Below are positions 1-6,550 of a stretch of 12,896 nt of DNA, in pieces. Each line of letters opens with the position of its first letter. The first letter of the stretch is position 1. The translations under genes were made by a program, and so were the position numbers. The notes beneath the pieces are model-generated. The model saw only the letters and a list, made by a program, of their open reading frames with translations, did not search any database and was not told the origin of the DNA. Source of the stretch: Holophagaceae bacterium (GTDB lineage Bacteria > Acidobacteriota > Holophagae > Holophagales > Holophagaceae). The stretch lies in NCBI GenBank assembly GCA_003538615.1, contig DPRT01000159.1:7262-20157 (forward strand). The letters are read 5' to 3'.

Positions 1-309
1 CAGGTTCACTGCGCCTGGTGTCGTATCCATGGGCTTTTCGATGATGCCGCCCTCTTCGTCCATCTCCATCCGGACCAGGGAGATCCGATAGGTGGCAGGG
101 CTGAATCCGATGTTGGCGAGATTGAGTTCCCCGGTTCGCTTCCGCATGTCGAACACCATTCGTGCCGGGGCCACCAGCAGGTCCCCGGGACCACCGGCGG
201 TGGAAGGAACCGGCGCCGGGGGTGGGGCCTGAGCCACAAGCGGTCCCAGGGGCAGCAGGAACAGCAGGCCGACAGGCAGGGCGAAACATCGCATGGCCGC
301 TCGATTCAT
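1..309 (-). CDS. PapD-like periplasmic chaperone, N-terminal part (cut by window edge)
   Basis: Reading leftward from the ATG at 309 gives 103 codons, open to the window edge. Residues 1 to about 27 form a signal peptide with a Leu-rich core ending in VAQA. The mature part starts with a Pro-rich linker and then GDLLVAPARMVFDMRKRTGE, LNLANIG and ATYRISLVRMEM, the first beta strands of the PapD-like pilus chaperone fold as found in 'molecular chaperone' proteins beside DUF4402 genes. The known role of such proteins is to hold and donate secreted subunits in the periplasm. The gene follows the DUF4402 gene on the same strand after 51 bp, so co-transcription is likely. There is no clean Shine-Dalgarno: the bases before ATG belong to a hairpin and a T-run. 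An in-frame ATG at 294 is an alternative start. An usher gene would be expected beyond the left edge; it cannot be seen. Confidence 0.8.
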   Translation of the reverse strand, partial: MNRAAMRCFALPVGLLFLLPLGPLVAQAPPPAPVPSTAGGPGDLLVAPARMVFDMRKRTGELNLANIGFSPATYRISLVRMEMDEEGGIIEKPMDTTPGAVNL

Positions 310-310
310 A

Positions 311-338
311 AAAACACCCAGGGCCTGCGCCCTGGGTG
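311..338 (-). terminator. Hairpin plus T-run between DUF4402 gene and chaperone gene (possible attenuator)
   Basis: A 10-bp perfect stem (315-324 with 329-338, sequence CACCCAGGGC on each transcribed arm) has a 4-base loop. On the minus strand it is followed directly by TTTTT and then ATG of the chaperone gene. This has the full shape of an intrinsic terminator, yet the next gene starts right at its U-tract. It probably reduces read-through into the chaperone gene, giving more subunit than chaperone; that effect is inference. Confidence 0.7.
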
Positions 339-360
339 CCGTGGGGTCAAGAGACCCGGG

Positions 361-903
361 TCAGTTGTAGGCGACGGTGACAGGGAAGGTGCCGGCATAG
401 TCACCGTCCGTCTGGAGCGGTCCCACCACCAAGGTGCCGCCGACCTTGAAGGTCAGGCTGGCGCCCGCCGTATTCGGGAGTTGGCTGGTGAAGGGCGACA
501 CCAGGGCCACGGCCCCCACGGCCGCTGTGAAGGCATTCACCGGCATGGCGGCGCCGGGACCGATGAGGCTCACCGTTCCGTTGGCCGGAAGGGTGATGGC
601 AAACGTGGCATTGCGCCTCCCTCCCACCAGGATCGTGGCGGAATTGAAGGGATCGATCACGCCCAGGGTCAATCCGCCGGTGACCGTGCGGTTGTCATTG
701 GTGGGGTCCAGGACCACGTTGCCGCCGGTGGGGCTCTGGAAGATGTCGCCAAAGGCGAGGCCCGAATTGGTCAGTGTCTGGGTGATGGCCACGAAGATTT
801 TCGCGGTGGCCGGGACGGCCGCCAGGGTGGCGGTCGACTGAGCGAAGGCCGCGCTGGTGGCCAGCAAGGCGACACCCGTGGCGAGGTAAGGAACGATTCT
901 CAT
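361..903 (-). CDS. DUF4402 domain secreted protein (pilin-like subunit)
   Basis: The 180-residue protein starts at ATG 903 with AGGAG six bases upstream. Residues 1-21 are a signal peptide ending AAFA, with cleavage before QS. The mature part has the DUF4402 pattern: an early strand with TLTNSGLAFGDI (about 46-54), GGNVVLDP, then RTVTGGLTLG, a middle FAITLPANGTVSL and a C-terminal GGTLVVGP followed by GDYAGTFPVTVAYN. Length and order match the family over its whole span. DUF4402 proteins are small secreted beta-rich proteins often encoded beside PapD-like chaperones and ushers, and the next gene here is such a chaperone. The likely role is a surface or fibre subunit; this is inferred from context, not shown. 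Expression may be controlled by the long, structured upstream leader. Confidence 0.85.
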   Translation of the reverse strand: MRIVPYLATGVALLATSAAFAQSTATLAAVPATAKIFVAITQTLTNSGLAFGDIFQSPTGGNVVLDPTNDNRTVTGGLTLGVIDPFNSATILVGGRRNATFAITLPANGTVSLIGPGAAMPVNAFTAAVGAVALVSPFTSQLPNTAGASLTFKVGGTLVVGPLQTDGDYAGTFPVTVAYN

Positions 904-1358
904 GCCGTGCTCCTGGTTGGAGTTGAGATTGTTGAAGGAACTGCCAGCCGCCTGAACAGGTCAGGGGGGCTGTGGCGGCGCAAACAAAGTCGCGTCCGCT
1001 TGCGGTGCTGTTTTCGAGCGCCCAGGCCTCTAGTCAAGCCACACGCCTTCCGGTGCGATGCCAAGCGGCGGGAGAGCCGCAGACGCATCAATCTGGAGGG
1101 ATGAACGGTGAGGATTCATGGCTTTCTCCCTGGGCCAACCTCCTACACTGCAAGTTCTCTACCGTTTTATAAATAATTGATTTTTAAGTGTTTATATTAA
1201 ACATCCAAACTGCCAATCTTGATCTCTCGATCAGAATGAAGGTTGCCCTCTTCATATTCGAATCCAGGTCGGATGTTCTTCCCGCCGCCACCCGGGCCTG
1301 GACACCCACCTGCGGTCAGCCCTTCCGGCGCTCCGGTTTTTCCCGGGCCGCAGCGTTG
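904..1358. other. Non-coding leader/promoter region upstream of DUF4402 gene
   Basis: No ORF here looks coding. From the gene outward it holds a hairpin at 946-971 (agcc/ggct outer, cctga/tcagg inner), a nested inverted-repeat block at 1020-1135, an AT-rich island at about 1160-1205 suited to a minus-strand promoter, and a small inverted repeat TGATC-tctc-GATCA at 1220-1233. The DUF4402 transcript would have a leader of roughly 200-260 bases if the AT-rich island is its promoter. I could not fix -35 and -10 boxes with confidence. The stretch from about 1235 to 1358 lies downstream of the YihY/BrkB gene and shows no convincing terminator. Confidence 0.5.
1020..1135 (-). ncRNA. Possible structured leader RNA (nested inverted repeats)
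   Basis: The two ends pair: GCCCAGG at 1020-1026 with CCTGGGC at 1129-1135 (7 bp). Inside this, AAGCCA at 1036-1041 pairs with TGGCTT at 1119-1124 (6 bp). The centre holds GATGC 1057-1061 with GCATC 1085-1089, and within that GCGGC 1065-1069 with GCCGC 1076-1080. Four nested helices in 116 bases suggest a folded RNA in the leader of the minus-strand DUF4402 gene. I checked for the c-di-GMP-I consensus and did not find it. The strand is chosen only because the downstream gene lies on the minus strand. Confidence 0.25.
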
Positions 1359-2333
1359 TCACTCACCCTTCTCCTGTGGGCGGCTCTCCGCTGCTTCCGC
1401 CTCCCGCTTGGCCGCGACCATGTGGGGTTCGGGCCGTCCCTGGACCGCCTGGCTGGGCACGGCCGGGGCAGCCACGGGCACGGGCTGCTCTTTGCGGGAG
1501 CCGAAGGTGATCGCATAGGCCCAGGTGAATTCCGCACCCATCAGGAAAACCTGCGCCGAGTAGTAGACCCAGACCAGGAGGACCACCAGCGAACCGGCGG
1601 CGCCAAAGCCCGAAGTCACGCCGCTCCTCCCGATGTAGAGGCCGATCAGGAACTTCCCGGCCGTAAACAGAAGGGCCGTCACGCCGGCGCCGATCCAGAC
1701 ATCCGACCAATCCACGCCCACCCGCGGCATGATCTTGTAGATCATGGCAAAGAAGGTGGTGGTGAGGGCGAAGCCCAAGCAGACATTGATGCCATTGGCG
1801 AGAAATCCCCACTCTGCGAAGAAGGGCCCCCAGAGTCGGCCGAGGGCCGCCAGAGCCGCGCTGACCACCAGGGAAACCACCAGCAGGAACCCGATGCCCA
1901 TGATCATGCCGAAGGACAGCAGGCGCGCCCGCAGCAGGCTCCAGATCCCGACCTTGTGCCGCTTGGGCGCCCGCCAGATGCGATCGAGGGCATCCTGCAG
2001 TTCCGCAAACACCGAAGTGGCTCCGACCAGCAGGAGAAGGCTGCCGAGGACCAAGGCGGTGATGCTTTCCGCAGGTTTGCTGACGCTCTCCAGGAGGCCC
2101 TGCACAGCCTGCGCGCCCTGCGGACCCAGCAGCCCGCGCAGCTGCCCGACCATTTCGCCCCGCGCGGCTTCTACGCCGAAGACCAAGCCCGCGACCGAGA
2201 TCACGATCAGCAGCAGAGGCGCCACCGAGAACATCGTGTAGTAGGCCAGCGCCGCCCCCATGCTCTGCGCGTAGTCATCGACCCAGGAAGAAGCTGCGGC
2301 TCTGGTGAGCACCCAGAACAGTCGAAAGGTCAT
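1359..2333 (-). CDS. YihY/BrkB family inner-membrane protein
   Basis: The 324-residue protein starts at ATG 2333; an upstream in-frame GTG at 2363 has no better ribosome site, and family members usually begin close to this position. Six hydrophobic segments lie near residues 27-53, 91-113, 139-163, 181-201, 210-232 and 245-270, the layout of the family. Signature stretches are GAALAYYTMFSVAPLLL (26-42), LQDALDRIW (112-120) and YYSAQVFLMGAEFTWAYA (257-274). The tail from about 280 is Ala/Pro/Glu-rich, hydrophilic and probably cytoplasmic. The family was once annotated as ribonuclease BN, which is wrong for YihY-type proteins; the true transport or envelope role is unresolved. It is a single-gene unit, with non-coding DNA on both sides. 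Confidence 0.92.
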   Translation of the reverse strand: MTFRLFWVLTRAAASSWVDDYAQSMGAALAYYTMFSVAPLLLIVISVAGLVFGVEAARGEMVGQLRGLLGPQGAQAVQGLLESVSKPAESITALVLGSLLLLVGATSVFAELQDALDRIWRAPKRHKVGIWSLLRARLLSFGMIMGIGFLLVVSLVVSAALAALGRLWGPFFAEWGFLANGINVCLGFALTTTFFAMIYKIMPRVGVDWSDVWIGAGVTALLFTAGKFLIGLYIGRSGVTSGFGAAGSLVVLLVWVYYSAQVFLMGAEFTWAYAITFGSRKEQPVPVAAPAVPSQAVQGRPEPHMVAAKREAEAAESRPQEKGE

Positions 2334-2927
2334 GGCGCCCCGCTGATGGAAAGCTGGAAACACACGGCCATCACGCCCTGGAGTGGGGCGGACGACCGAT
2401 CGGATGTCACGGTCAGATGGGGACCCAGCCGTCAGCTCCCCCGGCTTCGATGCAACGACTCATGGAAGGCAGGATTCCCATGGATTTCAGCCCCGCCCGA
2501 CGAGTTTGGATAAGCATTCCTCACGCCAGTCGCCAACTAAAGTTATCTGATGCATTTAAAGAAACATGCAAATGAATGAAATCCCACATTGAATCAATAT
2601 GAGAGGCCCATCCAATCATTTCGGAAGAAACGGTGGGGAGCCACGTCTCCGAGGTTCTCAGGCCTTTCGATATGAAGGAATGGACTTTTCATTTTGATGG
2701 GGGGGCGAGTGTGGAAGGACCTGATTTCATTATAAATGTTTAAATAATTTATTTTACAACATGGTTCAAAGCCTGCATGAGTCGAGTCGCAGGAGAAGTT
2801 CCGTCATCCGACTCCATCCACAGCCAGCCCTGGCGTCGTCCGCCCGGCTTCTTGCCCTCCTTTGGAGCCCAGCCCGTCCAGGAGGATCCCGGGAAACGAT
2901 TCCGCCGCCGTCCCTCAGGAGAAAGCC
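2334..2927. other. Intergenic region with AT-rich islands
   Basis: I see no convincing gene in this stretch. Its left part is the 5' region of the YihY/BrkB gene. Positions 2514-2600 and 2700-2760 are clearly AT-rich against the GC-rich background, the second including TATAAA and TAAATAATTTA at 2741-2751. These could be promoters for the small proline-rich ORF that follows, but no well-spaced -35/-10 pair stands out. The open frames across 2761-3186 on both strands have shadow-like composition, rich in Arg, Ser and Pro. Confidence 0.4.
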
Positions 2928-3101
2928 ATGCCCAACGTCCCGACCCCCGAACCGCTTCCCACACCCATCGGGGATCCCCCTCCGCCCAAACCGGAGCCGC
3001 CATCAGCACCCGAGCCCAAACCGATCCAGGTCCCACCGCCGACCATCTCCATCAGGGGGAGGGCCGCAGCTGGCGCCGGTGGGTGGGCCCGTCTGGTGTG
3101 A
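2928..3101 (+). CDS. Small proline-rich protein (hypothetical)
   Basis: ATG 2928 has AGGAG six bases upstream, one of the best ribosome sites in the window. The 57-residue product begins MPNVPTPEPLPTPIGDPPPP, continues with PKPEPPSAPEPKPIQVPPP, and is about half Pro plus Glu/Asp/Lys up to residue 40. The last 17 residues (ISIRGRAAAGAGGWARLV) are of a different kind. There is no signal peptide or membrane segment. I do not recognise a family with certainty, though short Pro-rich peptides of this style occur in many proteobacteria and acidobacteria. It could also be chance, because the surrounding DNA is C-rich. It is the only ORF in this 1.1-kb gap with start-site support. Confidence 0.4.
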   Translation: MPNVPTPEPLPTPIGDPPPPKPEPPSAPEPKPIQVPPPTISIRGRAAAGAGGWARLV

Positions 3102-3507
3102 TCGGCTCCGGTTCGAATTGAAAGAGCTGTCCGTTCAATTTGATGGAGCCACCCGGATCCACGGCCAAGAAAGTAGTTCTAAATAATTTAAAAATAACAA
3201 GTTAATGAATGGAATGGAAAGTGCTTTATCGACCGTGAATACCGGGAGATCCCCATGGAATTCGGCACCTCGGCCACGCGAAACCCACCGTCTGGGATGA
3301 AGGTGCCTGAGGAAATCCTGCAGGTCCACCGATCGATGCACGCGCCTTTACACCTGCAGCAAGGCGCGCGGTGTCACCGACTGCGCCAGGCCCCACGGAC
3401 TGGATGACCGTTCGACGGGCGCGGAACCACGAAGATCCATCAGATGTCCACCGACATGGAGCCGGTCCGTCTGCCGTGATTCAACACCACCACAAGTGAG
3501 GGTAGAA
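3102..3507. other. Leader region of the Ig-repeat/DUF3494 lipoprotein gene
   Basis: An AT-rich island lies at 3175-3225 and includes TAAATAATTTA at 3180-3190; it is a plausible promoter zone. It is followed by three hairpins (3264-3307, 3318-3359, 3363-3387). A 50-codon ORF from ATG 3255 to TGA 3407 has GGGAG upstream, but its composition is not convincing and it is not called. The SD and start of the downstream gene are at 3498-3510. Confidence 0.45.
3264..3387 (+). ncRNA. Possible structured 5' leader: three consecutive stem-loops
   Basis: Stem one is GGCACC 3264-3269 with GGTGCC 3302-3307, enclosing a small CCCA/TGGG hairpin. Stem two is CTGCAGGT 3318-3325 with ACCTGCAG 3352-3359, 8 bp and perfect, with a 26-base loop. 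Stem three is GGCGC 3363-3367 with GCGCC 3383-3387, enclosing CGGT/ACCG. All lie 120-245 bases upstream of the lipoprotein start and downstream of the AT-rich island, so they would be in its mRNA leader. No known riboswitch class is recognised. Confidence 0.28.
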
Positions 3508-6390
3508 ATGAACAGACTCGGAAGCGTTTACCACCGACTCCTGCTTTCCGTGGGCATGCTGCTGGCCGTCCTGGCCGTTGGCTGCGGAAAGACTGATCCC
3601 ATCCTCGGCGGCGGCGGCAACATCGTCGGCCCTCCCACCGTGACCGCGGTGGTTCCGCCTGACCGGGCCACGGGTGTCTCGATCAACACCGCCGTCCTCA
3701 CGGCTGCTTTCAGCGAGCAGGTGTCCCTCCTTCCCGGCGGCGCCTCCTTCACGGTGACCGGCGCCGCAGCGGGCACCAGTCCCGTGGGCTCCGTGGCCAT
3801 GGATGCCTCCGGCCGGACGGCCACCTTCACCCTCGCGGCCGGCACCACCCTTGCGCCGCTGAATGTCTTCACCGCCACCGTCACAGGAGCGAAGAGCCTC
3901 TCTTCCGGCCTGTCCATGGCCGCCCCTTATGTGTGGACCTTCACGACCGGCGCCACCCCTGACAGCATCCGGCCCCGAGTGACCCTCACGGGACCGGCCA
4001 CATCCATTCCGGGTCCTACGACAGGGGTGAGCACCAACACCGCCATTGCCGCGGCCTTCACGGAAGACATGTCCCCCGCGTCGATCACCGCCGCCAGCTT
4101 CACGCTGACGGGACCCGGCTCGACCCCGGTCGCCGGCAGCGTGTCCTACGCTTCCCGCACCGCTGTTTTCGCGCCGACCGCGCTCCTCACCGCCAGCACC
4201 ACCTACACCGCCACGGTCACCACGGCCGCCACGGACCTGGCCGGCAATGCGTTGGCGGGCAATCAGGCCGCGCTGCCCGCGGCCAGCAGCTATGTGTGGA
4301 CATTCACGACCAGCGCCGCCCTGGATACCACCCGGCCCCAGGTGACCCTCACTGTGCCGGCCACCGTGGTTCCCGGCCCGGTGACCGGTGTGGCGACCAA
4401 TACGGCCATCGCCGCCGCCTTCACCGAGGACATGGCGCCGACCAGCCTCACCACCGCCAGCTTCACGCTGACGGGCCCCGGTGCCACCGCCGTTCCCGGG
4501 AGCGTCACCTACGCATCCCGAACGGCCGTCTTCGCACCTTTGGCGGCGCTGGCCCCCAGCACCACCTACACCGCCACAGTCACCACCGCGGCCACGGACC
4601 TCGCCGGGAACACCCTGGCGGGCAACCAGGCGGCCTTCCCCGCGGCCAGCAACTACATCTGGACCTTCACCACGGCGGCCGCGCCTGACACGACCCGGCC
4701 CCAGGTCACGCTCACGGTTCCGGCCACCACCCTTCCGGGTCCGACGACCGGTGTGGCCACGAACACGGCCATCGCCGCTGCCTTCACGGAGGACATGGCC
4801 CCCCTGACCCTCAATACGCTCAGTTTCACCCTGACCGGACCCGGTGTCATCGCCGTTAATGGCAGCGTTTCCTATGCCTCCCGCACAGCGGTCTTCACCC
4901 CCGCGTCCGCGCTGGCCTCGAGCACGACCTATACCGCCACGATCACCACCGTCGCCGCCGATCTGGCGGGCAACGCCCTGGCGGGCAACCAGGCTGCCTT
5001 GCCTGCCGCCAGCAACTATGTGTGGACCTTCACCACCGCCGCGGCGCCGGATACGACCCGACCCATGGTCACCCTGACCGTTCCGGTCACGACCATCCCA
5101 GGGCCGACGACCGGCGTGGCGACCAATACCGCCATCACGGCTGCCTTCACGGAGCCCATGAACCCCACGACCTTGTCGGCCATCAGCTTCAAAGTGACCG
5201 GGCCTGGCACGACGGTGGTCAACGGACTGGTGAGCTATTCCGCGGCCTCCCAGACGGCGCTCTTCGTTCCTTCCGCCCCGCTTTTGGCCAGCACGACCTA
5301 CACCGCCACGATCACCACCCTGGCCGCAGATCTCGCCGGCAATGCCCTGGCGGGTAATCAGGCCCCCCTGCCTGCAGCCAGCGACTATGTGTGGACCTTC
5401 ACGACGAGCGTGGCGCCGGATCTGTTGCCACCCACCATCCTCCTCACCGTCCCTGTGGACCTCGCCATCGATGTGACGGTCAACACCGCCGTCAATGCGA
5501 CCTTCAGCGAGCCCATGGATCTCAGCAGCGCCACCTTCGCGCTGCAGGTCAGCGGCAGCCCGCTGGGGCCGATCCTCCCGGGTTCGTTCAGCTACGATCC
5601 CATCTCCAGGATTGGAACCTTCACACCGGCCAGCGCGCTGCTCGCCGGTACCTCCTACACGGCCACCGTCAGCGGCGCCAAGGATCTGGCCGGCAATGCC
5701 CTGGTGCCCGGCCTGGTTCCGAACCCCTGGAGCTTCACCACCGGCACCGGGCTCGCGCCCGGCGCCGTGGCTCTGGGTTCGGCGGGAGCCTTCGGCATCA
5801 TGGCCACCTCCGCCATCACCAACACCGGGGCTGGAACCTTGGTCAATGGCGATGTGTCCCTGGAACCTGGAACCTCCTGCGGACTGCTTCCGGCGCAGGT
5901 GAACGGCACAATCCACATCAACGATGCCGTCTCGGCCCAGGCCCGGATCGATCTGCTGACCGCCTACAATTTTGCGAAGGCCCTGCCTCCCGGGACCACC
6001 ATCAGCGGCGGTGCCGATCTGGGTGCGCTCTATCCCCTGGGCATGCCTCCGGGAACCTACACCTCAGGCAGCACGATGCTGGTCTCGACACCGCTCACCC
6101 TCGATGGCGGTGGCAATGCCAATGCCGTCTGGGTCTTCCAGATCGGTTCCTCCCTGACCACGGGCGCCAGCATCAGCCTCACCAACGGGGCCCAGGCGAA
6201 GAATGTGTTCTGGGTTCCCACCTCGGACGCCACCATCGGGGTCGGCACGATCTTCTACGGCACGATCATCACTGGTCGCGACGCCACCGGCGTCACCGGC
6301 GCCACCATCAACGGCCGGATCCTGGCCGGGGCGATCCTCCCGGGCACCATCGCCCTGGATAACAACCAAGTGAATGTGCCTGCGCCTTGA
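3508..6390 (+). CDS. Predicted lipoprotein with six Ig-like (Big_5/SbsA) repeats and C-terminal DUF3494 ice-binding-like domain
   Basis: ATG 3508 is chosen over GTG 3496 because GAGGG lies five bases before it. The protein has 960 residues. Residues 1-26 form a lipoprotein-like signal ending AVGC, with Cys26 as predicted lipid site, followed by a Gly-rich linker. Six Ig-like domains start near residues 42, 151, 272, 393, 514 and 637; each has a TxxxF(T/S)E(D/P)M strand, a (S)TTYTATV strand, DLAGN and a closing VWTFTT. Repeats two to five are very alike and carry an extra PGPTTGV-type insert. From about 752 to the end is a DUF3494 domain: LGSAGAFGIMA, TNTG, NGDVSL, TISGGADLG, PPGTYTSGS, NAVWVFQIGSSLTTG, GAQAKNVFWV, NGRILAGAI and IALDNNQV. 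DUF3494 proteins include ice-binding proteins, but many occur in non-polar bacteria as probable surface or adhesion modules. Likely place: outer-membrane surface. It appears monocistronic. Confidence 0.9.
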   Translation: MNRLGSVYHRLLLSVGMLLAVLAVGCGKTDPILGGGGNIVGPPTVTAVVPPDRATGVSINTAVLTAAFSEQVSLLPGGASFTVTGAAAGTSPVGSVAMDASGRTATFTLAAGTTLAPLNVFTATVTGAKSLSSGLSMAAPYVWTFTTGATPDSIRPRVTLTGPATSIPGPTTGVSTNTAIAAAFTEDMSPASITAASFTLTGPGSTPVAGSVSYASRTAVFAPTALLTASTTYTATVTTAATDLAGNALAGNQAALPAASSYVWTFTTSAALDTTRPQVTLTVPATVVPGPVTGVATNTAIAAAFTEDMAPTSLTTASFTLTGPGATAVPGSVTYASRTAVFAPLAALAPSTTYTATVTTAATDLAGNTLAGNQAAFPAASNYIWTFTTAAAPDTTRPQVTLTVPATTLPGPTTGVATNTAIAAAFTEDMAPLTLNTLSFTLTGPGVIAVNGSVSYASRTAVFTPASALASSTTYTATITTVAADLAGNALAGNQAALPAASNYVWTFTTAAAPDTTRPMVTLTVPVTTIPGPTTGVATNTAITAAFTEPMNPTTLSAISFKVTGPGTTVVNGLVSYSAASQTALFVPSAPLLASTTYTATITTLAADLAGNALAGNQAPLPAASDYVWTFTTSVAPDLLPPTILLTVPVDLAIDVTVNTAVNATFSEPMDLSSATFALQVSGSPLGPILPGSFSYDPISRIGTFTPASALLAGTSYTATVSGAKDLAGNALVPGLVPNPWSFTTGTGLAPGAVALGSAGAFGIMATSAITNTGAGTLVNGDVSLEPGTSCGLLPAQVNGTIHINDAVSAQARIDLLTAYNFAKALPPGTTISGGADLGALYPLGMPPGTYTSGSTMLVSTPLTLDGGGNANAVWVFQIGSSLTTGASISLTNGAQAKNVFWVPTSDATIGVGTIFYGTIITGRDATGVTGATINGRILAGAILPGTIALDNNQVNVPAP
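3958..5415 (+). repeat. Four coding tandem repeats of about 363 bp (Ig-like domains 2-5)
   Basis: The closing TAT-GTG-TGG-type codons recur at 3928, 4291, 4654, 5017 and 5386, giving periods of 363, 363, 363 and 369 bp. The flanking domains one and six diverge more (next step 336 bp). DNA identity between units is visibly high, for example the recurring blocks for LAGNALAGNQA and TTYTATVTT, which points to duplication or gene conversion inside the gene. Confidence 0.85.
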
Positions 6391-6395
6391 CGGCC

Positions 6396-6433
6396 AGATC
6401 CCATCGCCCGGGCCAGCCCGGGCGATGGGATCT
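6396..6433 (+). terminator. Strong hairpin after the DUF3494 lipoprotein gene
   Basis: A perfect 17-bp stem (6396-6412 with 6417-6433) has a CCAG loop and begins five bases after the stop codon. The stem is very GC-rich (CGCCCGGG core). There is no U-tract after it, so it may act as a terminator with other factors or as a 3' mRNA protector. It is symmetric and would also act on the opposite strand. Confidence 0.65.
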
Positions 6434-6550
6434 GCATCAACGCAACGAGGACTCAGGCTGGTCCGTTGAATTCAAGTCGGCCTGGTTATCGGCCCGTCTC
6501 AACCGGAAGAGCAAGCAACCGCGAATGATGCGAATGGGTGCGATTGTGGC

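Noticed and set aside
1188..2513. 441-codon plus-strand frame across the YihY/BrkB gene
   Set aside because: Rich in Arg, His, Gln and Asp with no domain. The minus frame has six transmembrane helices and family motifs.
2749..3186. Overlapping frames of 79-141 codons on both strands around the proline-rich ORF
   Set aside because: They lack ribosome sites and domain patterns. Only the ATG 2928 frame has start-site support.
3274..3307. c-di-GMP-I (GEMM) riboswitch resemblance (AAACCC, loop, GGGA)
   Set aside because: The conserved GGGACGCAAAGCC segment and the second receptor helix are not present, so it cannot be called.
3255..3407. 50-codon ORF with GGGAG upstream in the lipoprotein leader
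   Set aside because: No recognisable sequence, and it overlaps the hairpin block. The ribosome-site match alone is weak support.
3481..5916. 811-codon open frame on the minus strand opposite the Ig-repeat lipoprotein
   Set aside because: Its product is almost only Gly, Arg, His and Ala with repeats that mirror the sense-strand repeats. It is an antisense shadow of a GC-rich repetitive gene, while the plus frame has recognised domains, a signal peptide and an SD.
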